Below, piece by piece: positions 22,719 through 31,310 of a stretch of DNA of 64,000 nt. The stretch spans positions 1 to 64,000 of the IMG/VR virus record IMGVR_UViG_3300025087_000941; one strand, given 5' to 3'. Below the pieces are notes generated by a model that was not told where the DNA came from, did no database searches, and saw only the letters and a list, made by a program, of their open reading frames with translations. Within the stretch, counting starts at the first letter, position 1; each line of letters begins with the position of its first letter. Source of the stretch: a virus. A program made the position numbers and the translations under genes.

Positions 22719-23279
22719 ATGGAAGTTAATAACAACATAAGTAATAATAGTGGGATCGTTAAGGACATTCGCCTTGCAGCTAATCTGACTCAGGTGGACG
22801 TGGCTAATATGACGCTAGTATCATCGGCTATAATCCAAAGGGTGGAGGCCGGTACAGCTTCTCCCAAAACGAATATGAACGTCATAGAAGCGATTCTAAG
22901 AGATCCAGAGGGGTTCCGAGTCAGCCCGGAGAATATCGTGCGTCTGAAGCAGGCTGTAGAAGCCAGGGAGCATTCTGCGAAGAAGCGCCTGGACAAGTAT
23001 GACGACGCGTACCCACTATCTTCGAAGGATATTCGCGGCATTAGAACGCTGCTTGGATACTCCCAAACGGCAATGGCTGTGAAGATGGATGTAAGTCAGG
23101 GCACCCTGGCTCGCTGGGAATCGGAGACGGATTCCTACAGCCCTAAACCGATCTATCGAGCTAAGTTCGTTTATTTGGGATCCGAGAAGATTGCAGGTGA
23201 AACCGGCAAGACGAAAAAAGATGCTGAAGACGAGTTGTATAGGCGTCTTGCAGAAAGCACATTGACTTCGGCGCAATAA
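22719..23279 (+). CDS. Transcriptional regulator with two XRE/Cro-C1 HTH domains
   Basis: The 186-residue protein carries two helix-turn-helix units. The first is around residues 13-48 (IRLAANLTQVDVANMTLVSS ... RVEAG) and the second around 105-140 (IRTLLGYSQTAMAVKMDVSQ ... RWES). Both match the XRE/Cro-C1 pattern with Gln in helix 2. Two domains in one chain could bind inverted sites as a monomer. CCTAATAG boxes upstream suggest it controls its own operon and the replication genes. RBS gaaagga is well placed. Confidence 0.85.
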   Translation: MEVNNNISNNSGIVKDIRLAANLTQVDVANMTLVSSAIIQRVEAGTASPKTNMNVIEAILRDPEGFRVSPENIVRLKQAVEAREHSAKKRLDKYDDAYPLSSKDIRGIRTLLGYSQTAMAVKMDVSQGTLARWESETDSYSPKPIYRAKFVYLGSEKIAGETGKTKKDAEDELYRRLAESTLTSAQ

Positions 23280-23315
23280 CGTGGTTGATTGTGGGAACAC
23301 GTGCGAGAGAATCAA

Positions 23316-26204
23316 ATGACTGACAATCGACTGGCCGAAAAACTGGCAACTCTGCCAGCGGACGAGATACTCCTAAAAATGGACGTGGCTGTTAACAAAG
23401 ATGGCCAGTCCATTAAAGTAAGGTGCTTCAACAGGGGCGCACACAAGAATGGAGATAACAACCCGTCCTTGTCGGTAGATGTAACGAGTCACAAATATCA
23501 TTGTTTTGTTTGTGGAGTTGGCGGAACGGATATAGTTTCGTTGTTGGGCAGGATGTTCAAAAGAAATAAAGAACGGTTGATGGAGCATATTTGCCACCGC
23601 GTATTTCACCAAGTAGTCCCAGATTCGGTTGTAACAGCTAGACACGAGAAACTGATAAACGACCCCGCCTATGTCGAATATCTTGATCACCTGCTCACTA
23701 AGCGTGGAATATCCAAGGATGTAATAGTTGCTCACAAAATAGGCGTAGACGACGGCGGGCGCATAACTGTGCCTATTGACGGGCCGTTCGGATTTTATTG
23801 TGATATGCGCCGGTGGGATGCGTTGAGGAAAGATACGAGACCACACGCACCGAAATACCTTCCATATGACAGCGACATTTACGGGAAGCAGTCCTACGGC
23901 GCAGTATGGCCTGAATCTACGCTTGGAAAACGAAATGACATACTTTTGTGCGAGGGAGAGGGTGATACACTTCGTGCACTTTCGGCTGGGGCCGGAGCTG
24001 TAACGATTGTTGGAGGGGTTGGAGCTTTCACAAAAGATCCATCGTTTGGAAACAAGCTTGTTGGTAAGGCTTTGACCATATGTCTTGATAATGACGAAGC
24101 TGGTAGGAAGGCGTCGGCAGCTGTTGTTGCAAACATAAAGCAATCTGGCGTATCGAAATTCCAAGTCCTACCTGTTCCAAATCCGCACAAAGATCTAACA
24201 GATTGGTTATTCGAAGCTGGGTCTGATGCTCTTCCCAAGGCCCTTGAATCGTTGGACTGGTCAGTACCCCCATGTTTTTCAATTCAGTTGCCAGCAGAAG
24301 AAGATCAAAACGTAGCTACACAGCAACAGCCACAATCCGACGAGGTCGCACTATCCAATATTGTGCGCCCCGAAGCTGTTCGAACGAATCTGACATTTAT
24401 CGGACAGGTAGCCAGTGTGGCGATGCAGCCATTTTTAGTCCCGCGAAAATTTCGGGTAGCGTGTCGGGGAGATAAGGGAGACGAATGTGGCCGTTGCCCC
24501 AACAGTCAAAGAGACCTGAATGGGGTATACGAGATTCTGCTTACCGACGACGCTTACGTAGACTGCATAGACCAGAAAGACGTTGCTGTCCGCAAGCGCG
24601 TTGCTTTACATGCTGGTATTCCGCAAGCATGTCGGTATGGTGTTTCGATCATAGACACACACCCAGCGTTGCCAATCAAGCTAATACCTGGTGCGCATCG
24701 TCCCGGCCGAGATGTTACGACGGAACATGTAACGAGAGATGCAATATACTCTGGGCACTATTTAATGGCTGGGATTACATCTAAGTTCAAAGGATATACA
24801 AGACCACACCCAGAGACGCAGAGAGCAGTAACTGTTGTTACGGAAACATCTTCTGGAGTGAGGGCTTGGGACGGATACTCAATTCCCGGGTATCTTGCGT
24901 CCGATCTTCGGGATCTATTTCACGGTAAGCATCCCTATGAATCCATGTATTGGCTTGCGGAGCAACTTGGTACTTATTACACCCGAGTTGCCGGCCGACA
25001 ACTGCTGCACGTTATATCCGACATAGCATTCCACTCAATTTTGGAAATACCCGTGGGTGGAAAGCTTCAGAATGGATTCATGGATGTTCTGATTGTAGGA
25101 GAAACTACATGCGGAAAAGGCGCTTGTGTAGAGGGCATGGTCAATACGTATGGAGCCGGGGAAGTGGTATCTGGCAAACGATGTACAGTAGCCGGCCTGA
25201 TAGGCGGGACTGTGCGTCACTCAGGCGGATTCGACCTAAGCATCGGCGTATGGGCGCTCCGAGACGGCGAAATCGTAATCATGGACGAGAAAACACATCC
25301 ATCAGTATTCTCAACCATGACAAGGCCAAGACGCGAAGGGGTCGCAGAATTCACACAAGCGGGGATAACCCACCGCGCAATGGCAAGAGTTAGAAAGATA
25401 TGGATTCAAAATCCGCCATCGGGCAAGACCATGCTCGATTACCCATTCGGTGTAGAAGTCCTTAAAGAACTTGTGCCCGCATCAGAGGACGTTGCTAGAT
25501 GGGACATGGTAGTTGGGGTTTTGTCTGACGTGTCTGACGATGCCATCATACAAGCGTCACTTCCGATACGTTCTAAGCCGAAGATCAGCAGAGACAGCCT
25601 TCGGGCAAAATTGATGTGGGCATGGAGTAGAAGGCACAACAACGTAAACTTTCACAAGAGCGCGCGTGACGCCGTATCTAAATATACGAAAGAGGTAAAT
25701 GCTGAATATGTACATCCGGGGCTAGGACTTGTTCAATCCGGGTCAACGCATATTCGTTTGCGTAAAGGCGCAGCAGCAATCGCGGCCACTACTTTTTCCA
25801 CAAAAGATTCCGATCTTGAAATGGTTCACGTAACCGGAGATCATGTAGAAGCATTCGTGAAAATACTACGAGATGCCTACGACGCCCCGGCTCTAAGACT
25901 GTCAGAAATGTGCCGTATTCACAACAAAGCCACTTACGAGCAGCTCAAGACTTTGATACGTCGTCTAATCAAAACGTCCACCGACCCAGACTTCGCATCA
26001 GTCATGCTTAGACAGTCTCCGTCAAATCGTCGGACGTGGGAGGCGTTCTCTCCCCCAGCAATAAACGGGGCTGGATTCGTGGACGAGATGATTCGTTGCC
26101 GCGGGCTGATTTCAGACGATGGTGGAATGACCATGAGACTATCTTCTGAAGCTGTTAAAGCTTTTGAAATGGCCGGTAAACAGTCTGTTACTACTTGTGC
26201 CTAA
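23316..26204 (+). CDS. Primase-helicase: CHC2-like zinc finger, TOPRIM, MCM-like AAA+
   Basis: This 962-residue protein has an N-terminal zinc-binding primase region (YHCFVCGVGGTDIVSLLGR). A TOPRIM domain follows, with LLCEGEGDT, IVGGVGAF and ICLDNDEAG. Next comes an OB-like segment with CRGDKGDECGRCP, resembling the MCM N-terminal zinc region. The C-terminal AAA+ core has Walker A GETTCGKGA, then VSGKRCTVAGL and Walker B GEIVIMDE, the MCM order. It should make primers and unwind DNA at the fork. ATG chosen with gagag upstream; an in-frame TTG lies 27 bases earlier. Confidence 0.85.
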   Translation: MTDNRLAEKLATLPADEILLKMDVAVNKDGQSIKVRCFNRGAHKNGDNNPSLSVDVTSHKYHCFVCGVGGTDIVSLLGRMFKRNKERLMEHICHRVFHQVVPDSVVTARHEKLINDPAYVEYLDHLLTKRGISKDVIVAHKIGVDDGGRITVPIDGPFGFYCDMRRWDALRKDTRPHAPKYLPYDSDIYGKQSYGAVWPESTLGKRNDILLCEGEGDTLRALSAGAGAVTIVGGVGAFTKDPSFGNKLVGKALTICLDNDEAGRKASAAVVANIKQSGVSKFQVLPVPNPHKDLTDWLFEAGSDALPKALESLDWSVPPCFSIQLPAEEDQNVATQQQPQSDEVALSNIVRPEAVRTNLTFIGQVASVAMQPFLVPRKFRVACRGDKGDECGRCPNSQRDLNGVYEILLTDDAYVDCIDQKDVAVRKRVALHAGIPQACRYGVSIIDTHPALPIKLIPGAHRPGRDVTTEHVTRDAIYSGHYLMAGITSKFKGYTRPHPETQRAVTVVTETSSGVRAWDGYSIPGYLASDLRDLFHGKHPYESMYWLAEQLGTYYTRVAGRQLLHVISDIAFHSILEIPVGGKLQNGFMDVLIVGETTCGKGACVEGMVNTYGAGEVVSGKRCTVAGLIGGTVRHSGGFDLSIGVWALRDGEIVIMDEKTHPSVFSTMTRPRREGVAEFTQAGITHRAMARVRKIWIQNPPSGKTMLDYPFGVEVLKELVPASEDVARWDMVVGVLSDVSDDAIIQASLPIRSKPKISRDSLRAKLMWAWSRRHNNVNFHKSARDAVSKYTKEVNAEYVHPGLGLVQSGSTHIRLRKGAAAIAATTFSTKDSDLEMVHVTGDHVEAFVKILRDAYDAPALRLSEMCRIHNKATYEQLKTLIRRLIKTSTDPDFASVMLRQSPSNRRTWEAFSPPAINGAGFVDEMIRCRGLISDDGGMTMRLSSEAVKAFEMAGKQSVTTCA

Positions 26205-26208
26205 TCTG

Positions 26209-26433
26209 GTGATACAAAACGTAGAACGATTGTCGACCACAACCTATACTATGCGCGTATCGTTTTCTAGACTTTGTAGATGCGACAGCGCCTTTGTTTT
26301 CGACGACTCTGTGACGTCAACAATAGTTCGGTGTGTCGGGTGCAACCAACCACTTGTAAGAGAACAAAATGTAACTGTCGTATCAGAAAGTTGTGGGTCT
26401 ATTTCCGGGATGCTTTCAAATGCAAAACAGTAA
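26209..26433 (+). CDS. Small Cys-rich protein, 74 aa
   Basis: GTG start four bases after the primase stop. LCRCDSAFVF and RCVGCNQP could form a zinc ribbon (CxC ... CxxC). A later ESCGSISG fits the Ser-x-Cys pattern, so assignment to that family or to a zinc ribbon is open. It overlaps the methyltransferase start. Confidence 0.5.
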   Translation: MIQNVERLSTTTYTMRVSFSRLCRCDSAFVFDDSVTSTIVRCVGCNQPLVREQNVTVVSESCGSISGMLSNAKQ

Positions 26434-27145
26434 ATCAGTTCGACTACGGCCGTTTCTAAGTTTTTACGGCTCAAAATGGCGACTGGCAAAACATTACCCC
26501 GAACCAAGATTTGATACGATAATTGAACCATTTGCTGGCGGGGCCGGCTACTCTACTTGGCACCATACTAAGAATGTAATTTTGATTGAGAAAGATCCAA
26601 AGATAGCATCGGTTTGGGACTATCTTATCCACGTAACGTCAGACGAGATGCTGTCTCTACCGGATATAACAGACGGTAAAACTGTCGACGACTTAAGCAT
26701 TCCACAAGAAGCGAAGTATTTGATCGGCTGGTGGATCCAGGGGGCCGTCTCCTCGCCAAGAAAGTCTGCATCTTCGTGGATGAAAAACGCAGGGCCAAAT
26801 CCTACTAGATTCTGGGGAGAAATAGTTCGCCGTAGGTTGTCGGAACAAGTCGAACAAATTCGGCACTGGAAAATAGTGCTTGGCTCTTACGAAGATTATC
26901 CTGATATACCAGCTACATGGTTCATTGACCCGCCGTACCAGAAAATGGGCAAACACTATAGATACTGCAAGATAGACTACAATAAATTGGCTGAGTGGGC
27001 TATGTCCAGGTCGGGTCAAGTCGTTGTCTGTGAAAACTCGGGGGCTGACTGGCTTCCGTTTGTGCCGTTTAGAGACTCCTTATCCTCGCAGGCCAGAACC
27101 CCAGGACGAAAATATTCGAAGGAAGTTATTTTTGGTCGCGAGTAA
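26420..27145 (+). CDS. D12-class DNA N6-adenine methyltransferase
   Basis: The 241-residue enzyme begins with RPFLSFYGSKWRLAKHY, as in D12 methyltransferases. It has motif I EPFAGGAGYST and catalytic motif IV WFIDPPYQK, then a target-recognition region. This class methylates adenine, often in GATC-like sites. This ATG is preferred over a GTG 27 bases upstream that lies deeper in the previous gene. The stop overlaps the next ATG (TAATG). Confidence 0.88.
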   Translation: MQNSKSVRLRPFLSFYGSKWRLAKHYPEPRFDTIIEPFAGGAGYSTWHHTKNVILIEKDPKIASVWDYLIHVTSDEMLSLPDITDGKTVDDLSIPQEAKYLIGWWIQGAVSSPRKSASSWMKNAGPNPTRFWGEIVRRRLSEQVEQIRHWKIVLGSYEDYPDIPATWFIDPPYQKMGKHYRYCKIDYNKLAEWAMSRSGQVVVCENSGADWLPFVPFRDSLSSQARTPGRKYSKEVIFGRE

Positions 27146-27525
27146 TGAGAACTAGAATAATAAGACAAACCTGGATTATAGAAAATCATTTGTGCAGAAG
27201 ATGTGGCGGTCGAGTTCTTCGATGCGTAACCGGTAACGGCGTGACTCCTGGCGGAGATCCGATATTCAAGTGTGGAGATTGCGGCAACTCCACAAGTGGG
27301 TTTAGCGCAGATGTTATTTGTTGGTGTGGCTTTCATCACAGCGGGAACCACAACATAACAGCTTACAAGTGTGTTCCGTTTTTTGTGCTCGCCGAACGTC
27401 CAGAATTGCGAAACGCATTTCTTAGTTGTGGATGCGACCCGGCACAAGAAGAAGTAGGAATTATGCTGGAGAAGGATTTCTACAAAACCGATCTTGTGCC
27501 CGACGCAGAAATGCCGAAACTATGA
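27145..27525 (+). CDS. Zinc-ribbon hypothetical protein, 126 aa
   Basis: It contains CRRCGGRVLRC and KCGDCGNS, two CxxC knuckles that should form a zinc ribbon, plus ICWCGFHHSGNH and SCGCDP. It is TAATG-coupled to the methyltransferase and ATGA-coupled to the next gene. It may bind nucleic acid, but no specific family was recognised. Confidence 0.7.
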   Translation: MRTRIIRQTWIIENHLCRRCGGRVLRCVTGNGVTPGGDPIFKCGDCGNSTSGFSADVICWCGFHHSGNHNITAYKCVPFFVLAERPELRNAFLSCGCDPAQEEVGIMLEKDFYKTDLVPDAEMPKL

Positions 27526-27758
27526 GCGATTGGATCAGCGGAATTCCCAAAAAGAGCTGTGAATACTGGCTTTGGTGTCGTAGTCGACTCAAGCCTGCGC
27601 GTGGCTATGTCTTAATAGTAAACAAACAAGCCGAAGTTACAATTAGTTGCGGAATGGGAAGTGACACATTCTCATCCAATAAAAAGTTAAGTTGCGGTAA
27701 TGTTCCATGGCCATTTACCCACTACGCTGTTGTAAAGCCGCCTCCACTACCGAAATAG
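27522..27758 (+). CDS. Hypothetical protein, 78 aa
   Basis: ATGA overlap with the zinc-ribbon gene sets the start. KKSCEYWLWCRSR and the strand-rich middle (GYVLIVNKQAEVTISCG) suggest a small beta-rich protein. No known domain. Confidence 0.6.
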   Translation: MSDWISGIPKKSCEYWLWCRSRLKPARGYVLIVNKQAEVTISCGMGSDTFSSNKKLSCGNVPWPFTHYAVVKPPPLPK

Positions 27759-27761
27759 TAA

Positions 27762-28142
27762 ATGGTTAGATTCAAACAAAAGTCTCGAATTTGGGGACCT
27801 TTTCAAAACTGGTGGACCACTATAGGTTCTACGATCTATTATCCGCCCGATTCTGGTTACCCCGATCGAATATTTCACGATGACGTTCTTGCGACACTCT
27901 CGCACGAACTAGTACACGTTAGACAATGGAAGAAATACGGATGGCTGCTCCTGTTGCTTTACTTTCTGTTTCCATTACCTATCGGATTTGCATATTTTAG
28001 GTGGAAGTTTGAACGTGAAGCCTATCTAACCGAGATTAAACACGGTTGGAGCATAGACCTGTGCGTTGATGTTATTTGGGACGACTATTGGTGGCCGTGG
28101 CCGAAGTCGTGGATGAGAAACTGGTTTAGGAGGAATTCGTAA
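27762..28142 (+). CDS. Membrane-associated HExxH metallopeptidase-like protein
   Basis: The 126-residue protein has LSHELVHVRQWKKYG, the zincin HExxH motif. A hydrophobic helix (LLLLLYFLFPLPIGFAYF) follows directly, and then KFEREAYLTEI, where Glu may be the third zinc ligand, an arrangement seen in small membrane-associated peptidases. It is Trp-rich at both ends. It could act on a host membrane or envelope protein; this is inference. Confidence 0.65.
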   Translation: MVRFKQKSRIWGPFQNWWTTIGSTIYYPPDSGYPDRIFHDDVLATLSHELVHVRQWKKYGWLLLLLYFLFPLPIGFAYFRWKFEREAYLTEIKHGWSIDLCVDVIWDDYWWPWPKSWMRNWFRRNS

Positions 28143-28526
28143 ATGAATATTTTGCATGTTGGGGATACTGTCCGACTCACAGGAAATTGGCTCGTCGATA
28201 CATCTGCGTATGATGCAGAAGCTTTTGCAAAGCAGGTGGGAAAGTTAGGTGTCGTAAGGCATAATTACGAGTCTTGTTGCGACGTAGAATTTCCGGGCCA
28301 TGTAGGTTGGCTGACAATTCCGCGCGACAAACTAGATTTAGTAAGTAGCAAACAGCCTGATCAAATATGTGTTTTTGACGAAAGGAAATACGACTTTATT
28401 TCCAGGTGCAGGTACTGGGATGGTACAAATTCCGCATATGTACTGATGGCGGAAGCGGATATAGCATCCGCCCTTTACGACTACATCGTGGAATTATGCA
28501 CAAAGTCCGATCAAACAACAAAATGA
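28143..28526 (+). CDS. Hypothetical protein, 127 aa
   Basis: ATG directly after the preceding stop. VGDTVRLTGNW near the start looks like a small beta-barrel (KOW/SH3-like) strand pattern, and the C-terminal half is helical (AEADIASALYDYIVELC). No firm family. ATGA overlap with the next gene. Confidence 0.6.
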   Translation: MNILHVGDTVRLTGNWLVDTSAYDAEAFAKQVGKLGVVRHNYESCCDVEFPGHVGWLTIPRDKLDLVSSKQPDQICVFDERKYDFISRCRYWDGTNSAYVLMAEADIASALYDYIVELCTKSDQTTK

Positions 28527-29278
28527 AGTTGCGCATTCTTAGCGACTTACATAACGAGTTTAGTAAGTTTGCCCCGCCTAAGATCGAGACCGACGTTGTT
28601 GTGTTAGCTGGCGATCTGCATAATGGCGTGATGTCGGCCAAATTCATCCTCGACAACTTTAAAGACAAGCCAGTAGTGTTTGTTGCTGGGAATCACGAAT
28701 ACTATTCCAACGCCTGGCCAAAGTTGCGTGACAAACTCGCGAAAAAATTCGAAGGTACGAATGTCGCATTTCTCGACAGAGAGTCGATTGTCATAGACGG
28801 TGTTCGATTTCTTGGGGCGACGCTATGGACGGATTTTGCGTGTTATGGAGAAAGCGCTATCGAAGCAGCCAAAGAATACGCAGCCCCAAACGTCTCCGAC
28901 TTTAGTGTTATTCACAACAGCGACACCGGCAAGTTGATCACTCCCGAGGATACTAGGCTAGAGCATTGGTTGGATCGTAACTGGCTAAAAGAAAATCTCG
29001 AACAATCCTTTCCTGGGCCAACCATAGTTGTTACACACCATGCACCATCGTCAAAATCGTGTCATCCTCGTTTTATGGGTAGTCGGATAAATCCATGTTT
29101 TTACTCGAATATGGACTCTTTAGTTACGTTAGCAGATGTATGGGTGCATGGGCATGCGCACGACACGTACAATTACAAGATAGGAAATTGTCAAGTAATA
29201 TGCAACCCCAGAGGATATCCTGGCGAAGATGCTGGTTTTAGATGCGATCTTGTGTTTGATCTGAAAGGCGAAATGTAA
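28523..29278 (+). CDS. Calcineurin-like metallophosphoesterase
   Basis: The 251-residue protein has ordered metal motifs: ILSDLHNEF (DxH), VLAGDLHN (GD), FVAGNHEYY (GNHE), VTHHAP and VHGHAHD (GHxH). The fold hydrolyses phosphoesters in nucleotides, nucleic acids or proteins. The substrate cannot be told. It is ATGA-coupled to the preceding gene and placed in an operon with zinc-ribbon proteins. Confidence 0.9.
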   Translation: MKLRILSDLHNEFSKFAPPKIETDVVVLAGDLHNGVMSAKFILDNFKDKPVVFVAGNHEYYSNAWPKLRDKLAKKFEGTNVAFLDRESIVIDGVRFLGATLWTDFACYGESAIEAAKEYAAPNVSDFSVIHNSDTGKLITPEDTRLEHWLDRNWLKENLEQSFPGPTIVVTHHAPSSKSCHPRFMGSRINPCFYSNMDSLVTLADVWVHGHAHDTYNYKIGNCQVICNPRGYPGEDAGFRCDLVFDLKGEM

Positions 29279-29407
29279 ATGACAGAAGAACACGAATGCG
29301 TATGCCACAATTGCTACGGTACGAGTATTGATCATTATCACCCAGACACAGACAACGGAACCCGAATAAGGTGCGACGTCTGCGCGAGAACCGGTAAGTG
29401 CTGCTAA
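29279..29407 (+). CDS. Mini zinc-ribbon protein, 42 aa
   Basis: ATG at the phosphoesterase stop. Two CxxC-type pairs (CVCHNCYG and RCDVCARTGKCC) separated by about 20 residues form a complete small zinc ribbon. It is short but the cysteine spacing is clean. Function unknown. Confidence 0.6.
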   Translation: MTEEHECVCHNCYGTSIDHYHPDTDNGTRIRCDVCARTGKCC

Positions 29408-29458
29408 TTCGGAGTCGATTTACTGTGACCAAATCTTCGAAGGGACGATAAACAAGTC

Positions 29459-29917
29459 ATGCGAATTATTGTTAGTGCCTTGGGATTTATGCTGCTCGCG
29501 ATTTCGCTAGGTTGTGATCGGGTGGACACGGAGTACTCTACCACGTTAGAGGAGTCCGCAAAGGTAGTTAACGTTGTGTTTACCCCCATAAGACACACTA
29601 CGAAAAATGAGTTTAATGCGGTATACAACCCTTTTCAGGGGGAATTCCAGATGGTTCCTGTGTGCAAGTCGGTTGAGATTCCAGAGAGGTTTTCCACTGT
29701 ATTTGAGTGTTCTCACGGCGGGTTCATTGTTACCAGACCGAATATTTACCATCGGTTCGTGAACCGGCTAAAAGAGTCTCCGAGGGGGGTAGAGGTTTTG
29801 GTTACGTATCGGGAGGTGTATCGTTGTACCTACGAAACAGATCGCTACCCCCCAGCAGAACCAAAGGAACGAGTGTTGATTGATCTAGACTTTTTGGATG
29901 CAAAAGTAAAGGAATAA
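29459..29917 (+). CDS. Lipoprotein, 152 aa
   Basis: The first 19 residues form a signal peptide with lipobox AISLGC, so Cys19 would be lipidated and the protein exposed at the host membrane. The rest is beta-rich with VTRPNIYHRFVNRLK. Phage lipoproteins can block superinfection at the host surface; here that is only a possibility. Confidence 0.7.
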   Translation: MRIIVSALGFMLLAISLGCDRVDTEYSTTLEESAKVVNVVFTPIRHTTKNEFNAVYNPFQGEFQMVPVCKSVEIPERFSTVFECSHGGFIVTRPNIYHRFVNRLKESPRGVEVLVTYREVYRCTYETDRYPPAEPKERVLIDLDFLDAKVKE

Positions 29918-29977
29918 AGTGCGACGCTCAAATAAGATTTGTTATGCAAACCCGTAACTGGTATCGGCCGGTCAATT

Positions 29978-30472
29978 ATGCCGACTAAATTTGTAAAAGG
30001 CGATCTGTTCGCGTATCCGGGGCTAACCGCGATTGCCCACGGATGTAACTGCGCGGGAAGAATGGCAAGAGGCATCGCTGTAGAGTTTAAGAATCGCTTT
30101 CCGATCATGTATAAGGAGTATCGGAAGCTATGCGACGATAGGCAGCTTAATATCGGAGATGTGTTTACGTGGCAAGCGTCTAGCAAAACAAGCATCGTTG
30201 TATTCAATCTTATGACCCAGAAAACTTGGATGACGACAGCTGAGCTACCAGCAGTAGAAAAAGCTTTACGAGGGGCCATATGCCAGGCCAAGTCTATGGG
30301 GATAGAAAAAATAGGGCTTCCCCGCATAGGGGCGGGACTTGGTAAGCTTCCTTGGGACGACGTAAAAAAGATTCTTGTACAGGTTGGCTCGGAAACGTCC
30401 ATCGAACTGGTAGTAATCGAAACATATGTGCCCCCAACTACTAACAAAAAATTAGGTGTTCGTATACGATGA
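29978..30472 (+). CDS. Macro domain protein (ADP-ribose binding/hydrolase)
   Basis: The 164-residue protein has the macro-domain start VKGDLFAY, AHGCNCAGRMARGIAVEF in place of the usual NAANxxGxMGxG loop, and GLPRIGAGLGKLPWDDVKKI, the ADP-ribose phosphate loop. Macro domains bind ADP-ribose or remove it from proteins and DNA. With NAD-pathway genes 1.4-2.4 kb downstream, it may counter ADP-ribosylating or NAD-consuming defences. ATG chosen at the domain start; the stop is ATGA-coupled. Confidence 0.85.
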   Translation: MPTKFVKGDLFAYPGLTAIAHGCNCAGRMARGIAVEFKNRFPIMYKEYRKLCDDRQLNIGDVFTWQASSKTSIVVFNLMTQKTWMTTAELPAVEKALRGAICQAKSMGIEKIGLPRIGAGLGKLPWDDVKKILVQVGSETSIELVVIETYVPPTTNKKLGVRIR

Positions 30473-30849
30473 CCAACTGGATCGGGCTTCAGATCGACTC
30501 GGCAAGCGGGACTACTCTTAGGTCTGGCACGGGAAGTTGGCAAATAACTCAAGTTCCAACCTTTGGTATTCAGATAGGAGTGGTTTGGGGCCCCCTGCGA
30601 AGGCCATATTCGTGGAAAGGGCACAATCCGTGGCTGGTTGAAGCTGACTGGACTCTTCGAATTCCGTGGGTTGTGTTACCGTGGGTCCATTTTTGGTGGT
30701 GGCGCAACTCAGATCATCCCGCTAGACTGTATTTAGGAGGCAAGCTATTTTTTGCACACAATAGACCAAACGAAGATGTGTGGCGGGACCCAAATCTGGA
30801 CCCAGAAGGTTGGTATGTAACTCCATCGGCAAGCTTTCGAGTCGGATAG
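30469..30849 (+). CDS. Trp-rich hypothetical protein, 126 aa
   Basis: ATGA overlap with the macro-domain gene. The middle is very rich in Trp and Pro (IPWVVLPWVHFWWWRN), which could touch a membrane. No known family. Confidence 0.6.
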   Translation: MTNWIGLQIDSASGTTLRSGTGSWQITQVPTFGIQIGVVWGPLRRPYSWKGHNPWLVEADWTLRIPWVVLPWVHFWWWRNSDHPARLYLGGKLFFAHNRPNEDVWRDPNLDPEGWYVTPSASFRVG

Positions 30850-30865
30850 CTTTTAATACACAGAG

Positions 30866-31201
30866 ATGAAACTTAGACAAATCTATCGATGTTACGGCGC
30901 ACCAGAATCAAGATGTTCTAGCCGTTTTTATTCGCTTTGTAACGGGTATGCCGCCGGGCAACATCAGAGTATAAACGATTGTATTCCTGCTAGCGTGAAA
31001 TCCATACCTTTCAACGCAATTAGTTTGTGCTGTGCCGGAGACAGCTATTTTCCATCGGGCAGGCCGAGTCCGAGGCGGCGGACATCGCCAACAATCATAC
31101 CTGTGATGAGAGTCTGCCCGACATCGAAGTCTGTATGGCTACGTTGCCCTGTGGTGATCGGGCTGACCATGTCCCCTACGGCGGCGACGTGCTCACCGTG
31201 A
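30866..31201 (+). CDS. Small SxC-like gene running into a GC-rich block
   Basis: The first 55 residues look like an SxC member (FYSLCNGYAAG and ISLCCAGDS). After that the DNA becomes much richer in GC and the protein becomes Pro/Arg/Thr-rich, suggesting that the original 3' end was replaced. The next gene uses another frame of the GC-rich block. Confidence 0.35.
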   Translation: MKLRQIYRCYGAPESRCSSRFYSLCNGYAAGQHQSINDCIPASVKSIPFNAISLCCAGDSYFPSGRPSPRRRTSPTIIPVMRVCPTSKSVWLRCPVVIGLTMSPTAATCSP

Positions 31202-31308
31202 GGGAGATTCTCGAAGCTCAAGTTGACGCGGATCGTCTGGCAGAACGAATCGCTGCGGAGGACGCGAAGCAGGGGCACCTATTTGACGTGAAAGATGTCA
31301 GAGCCTAA
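31027..31308 (+). CDS. GC-rich hypothetical protein, probably acquired, 93 aa
   Basis: GTG start. Codons are strongly GC-rich in third positions (gcg, ctg, gac, gcc), unlike its neighbours. Acidic and helical (REILEAQVDADRLAERIAAE). The contrast in base composition suggests recent transfer. No family was recognised. Confidence 0.6.
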   Translation: MLCRRQLFSIGQAESEAADIANNHTCDESLPDIEVCMATLPCGDRADHVPYGGDVLTVREILEAQVDADRLAERIAAEDAKQGHLFDVKDVRA

Positions 31309-31310
31309 GT

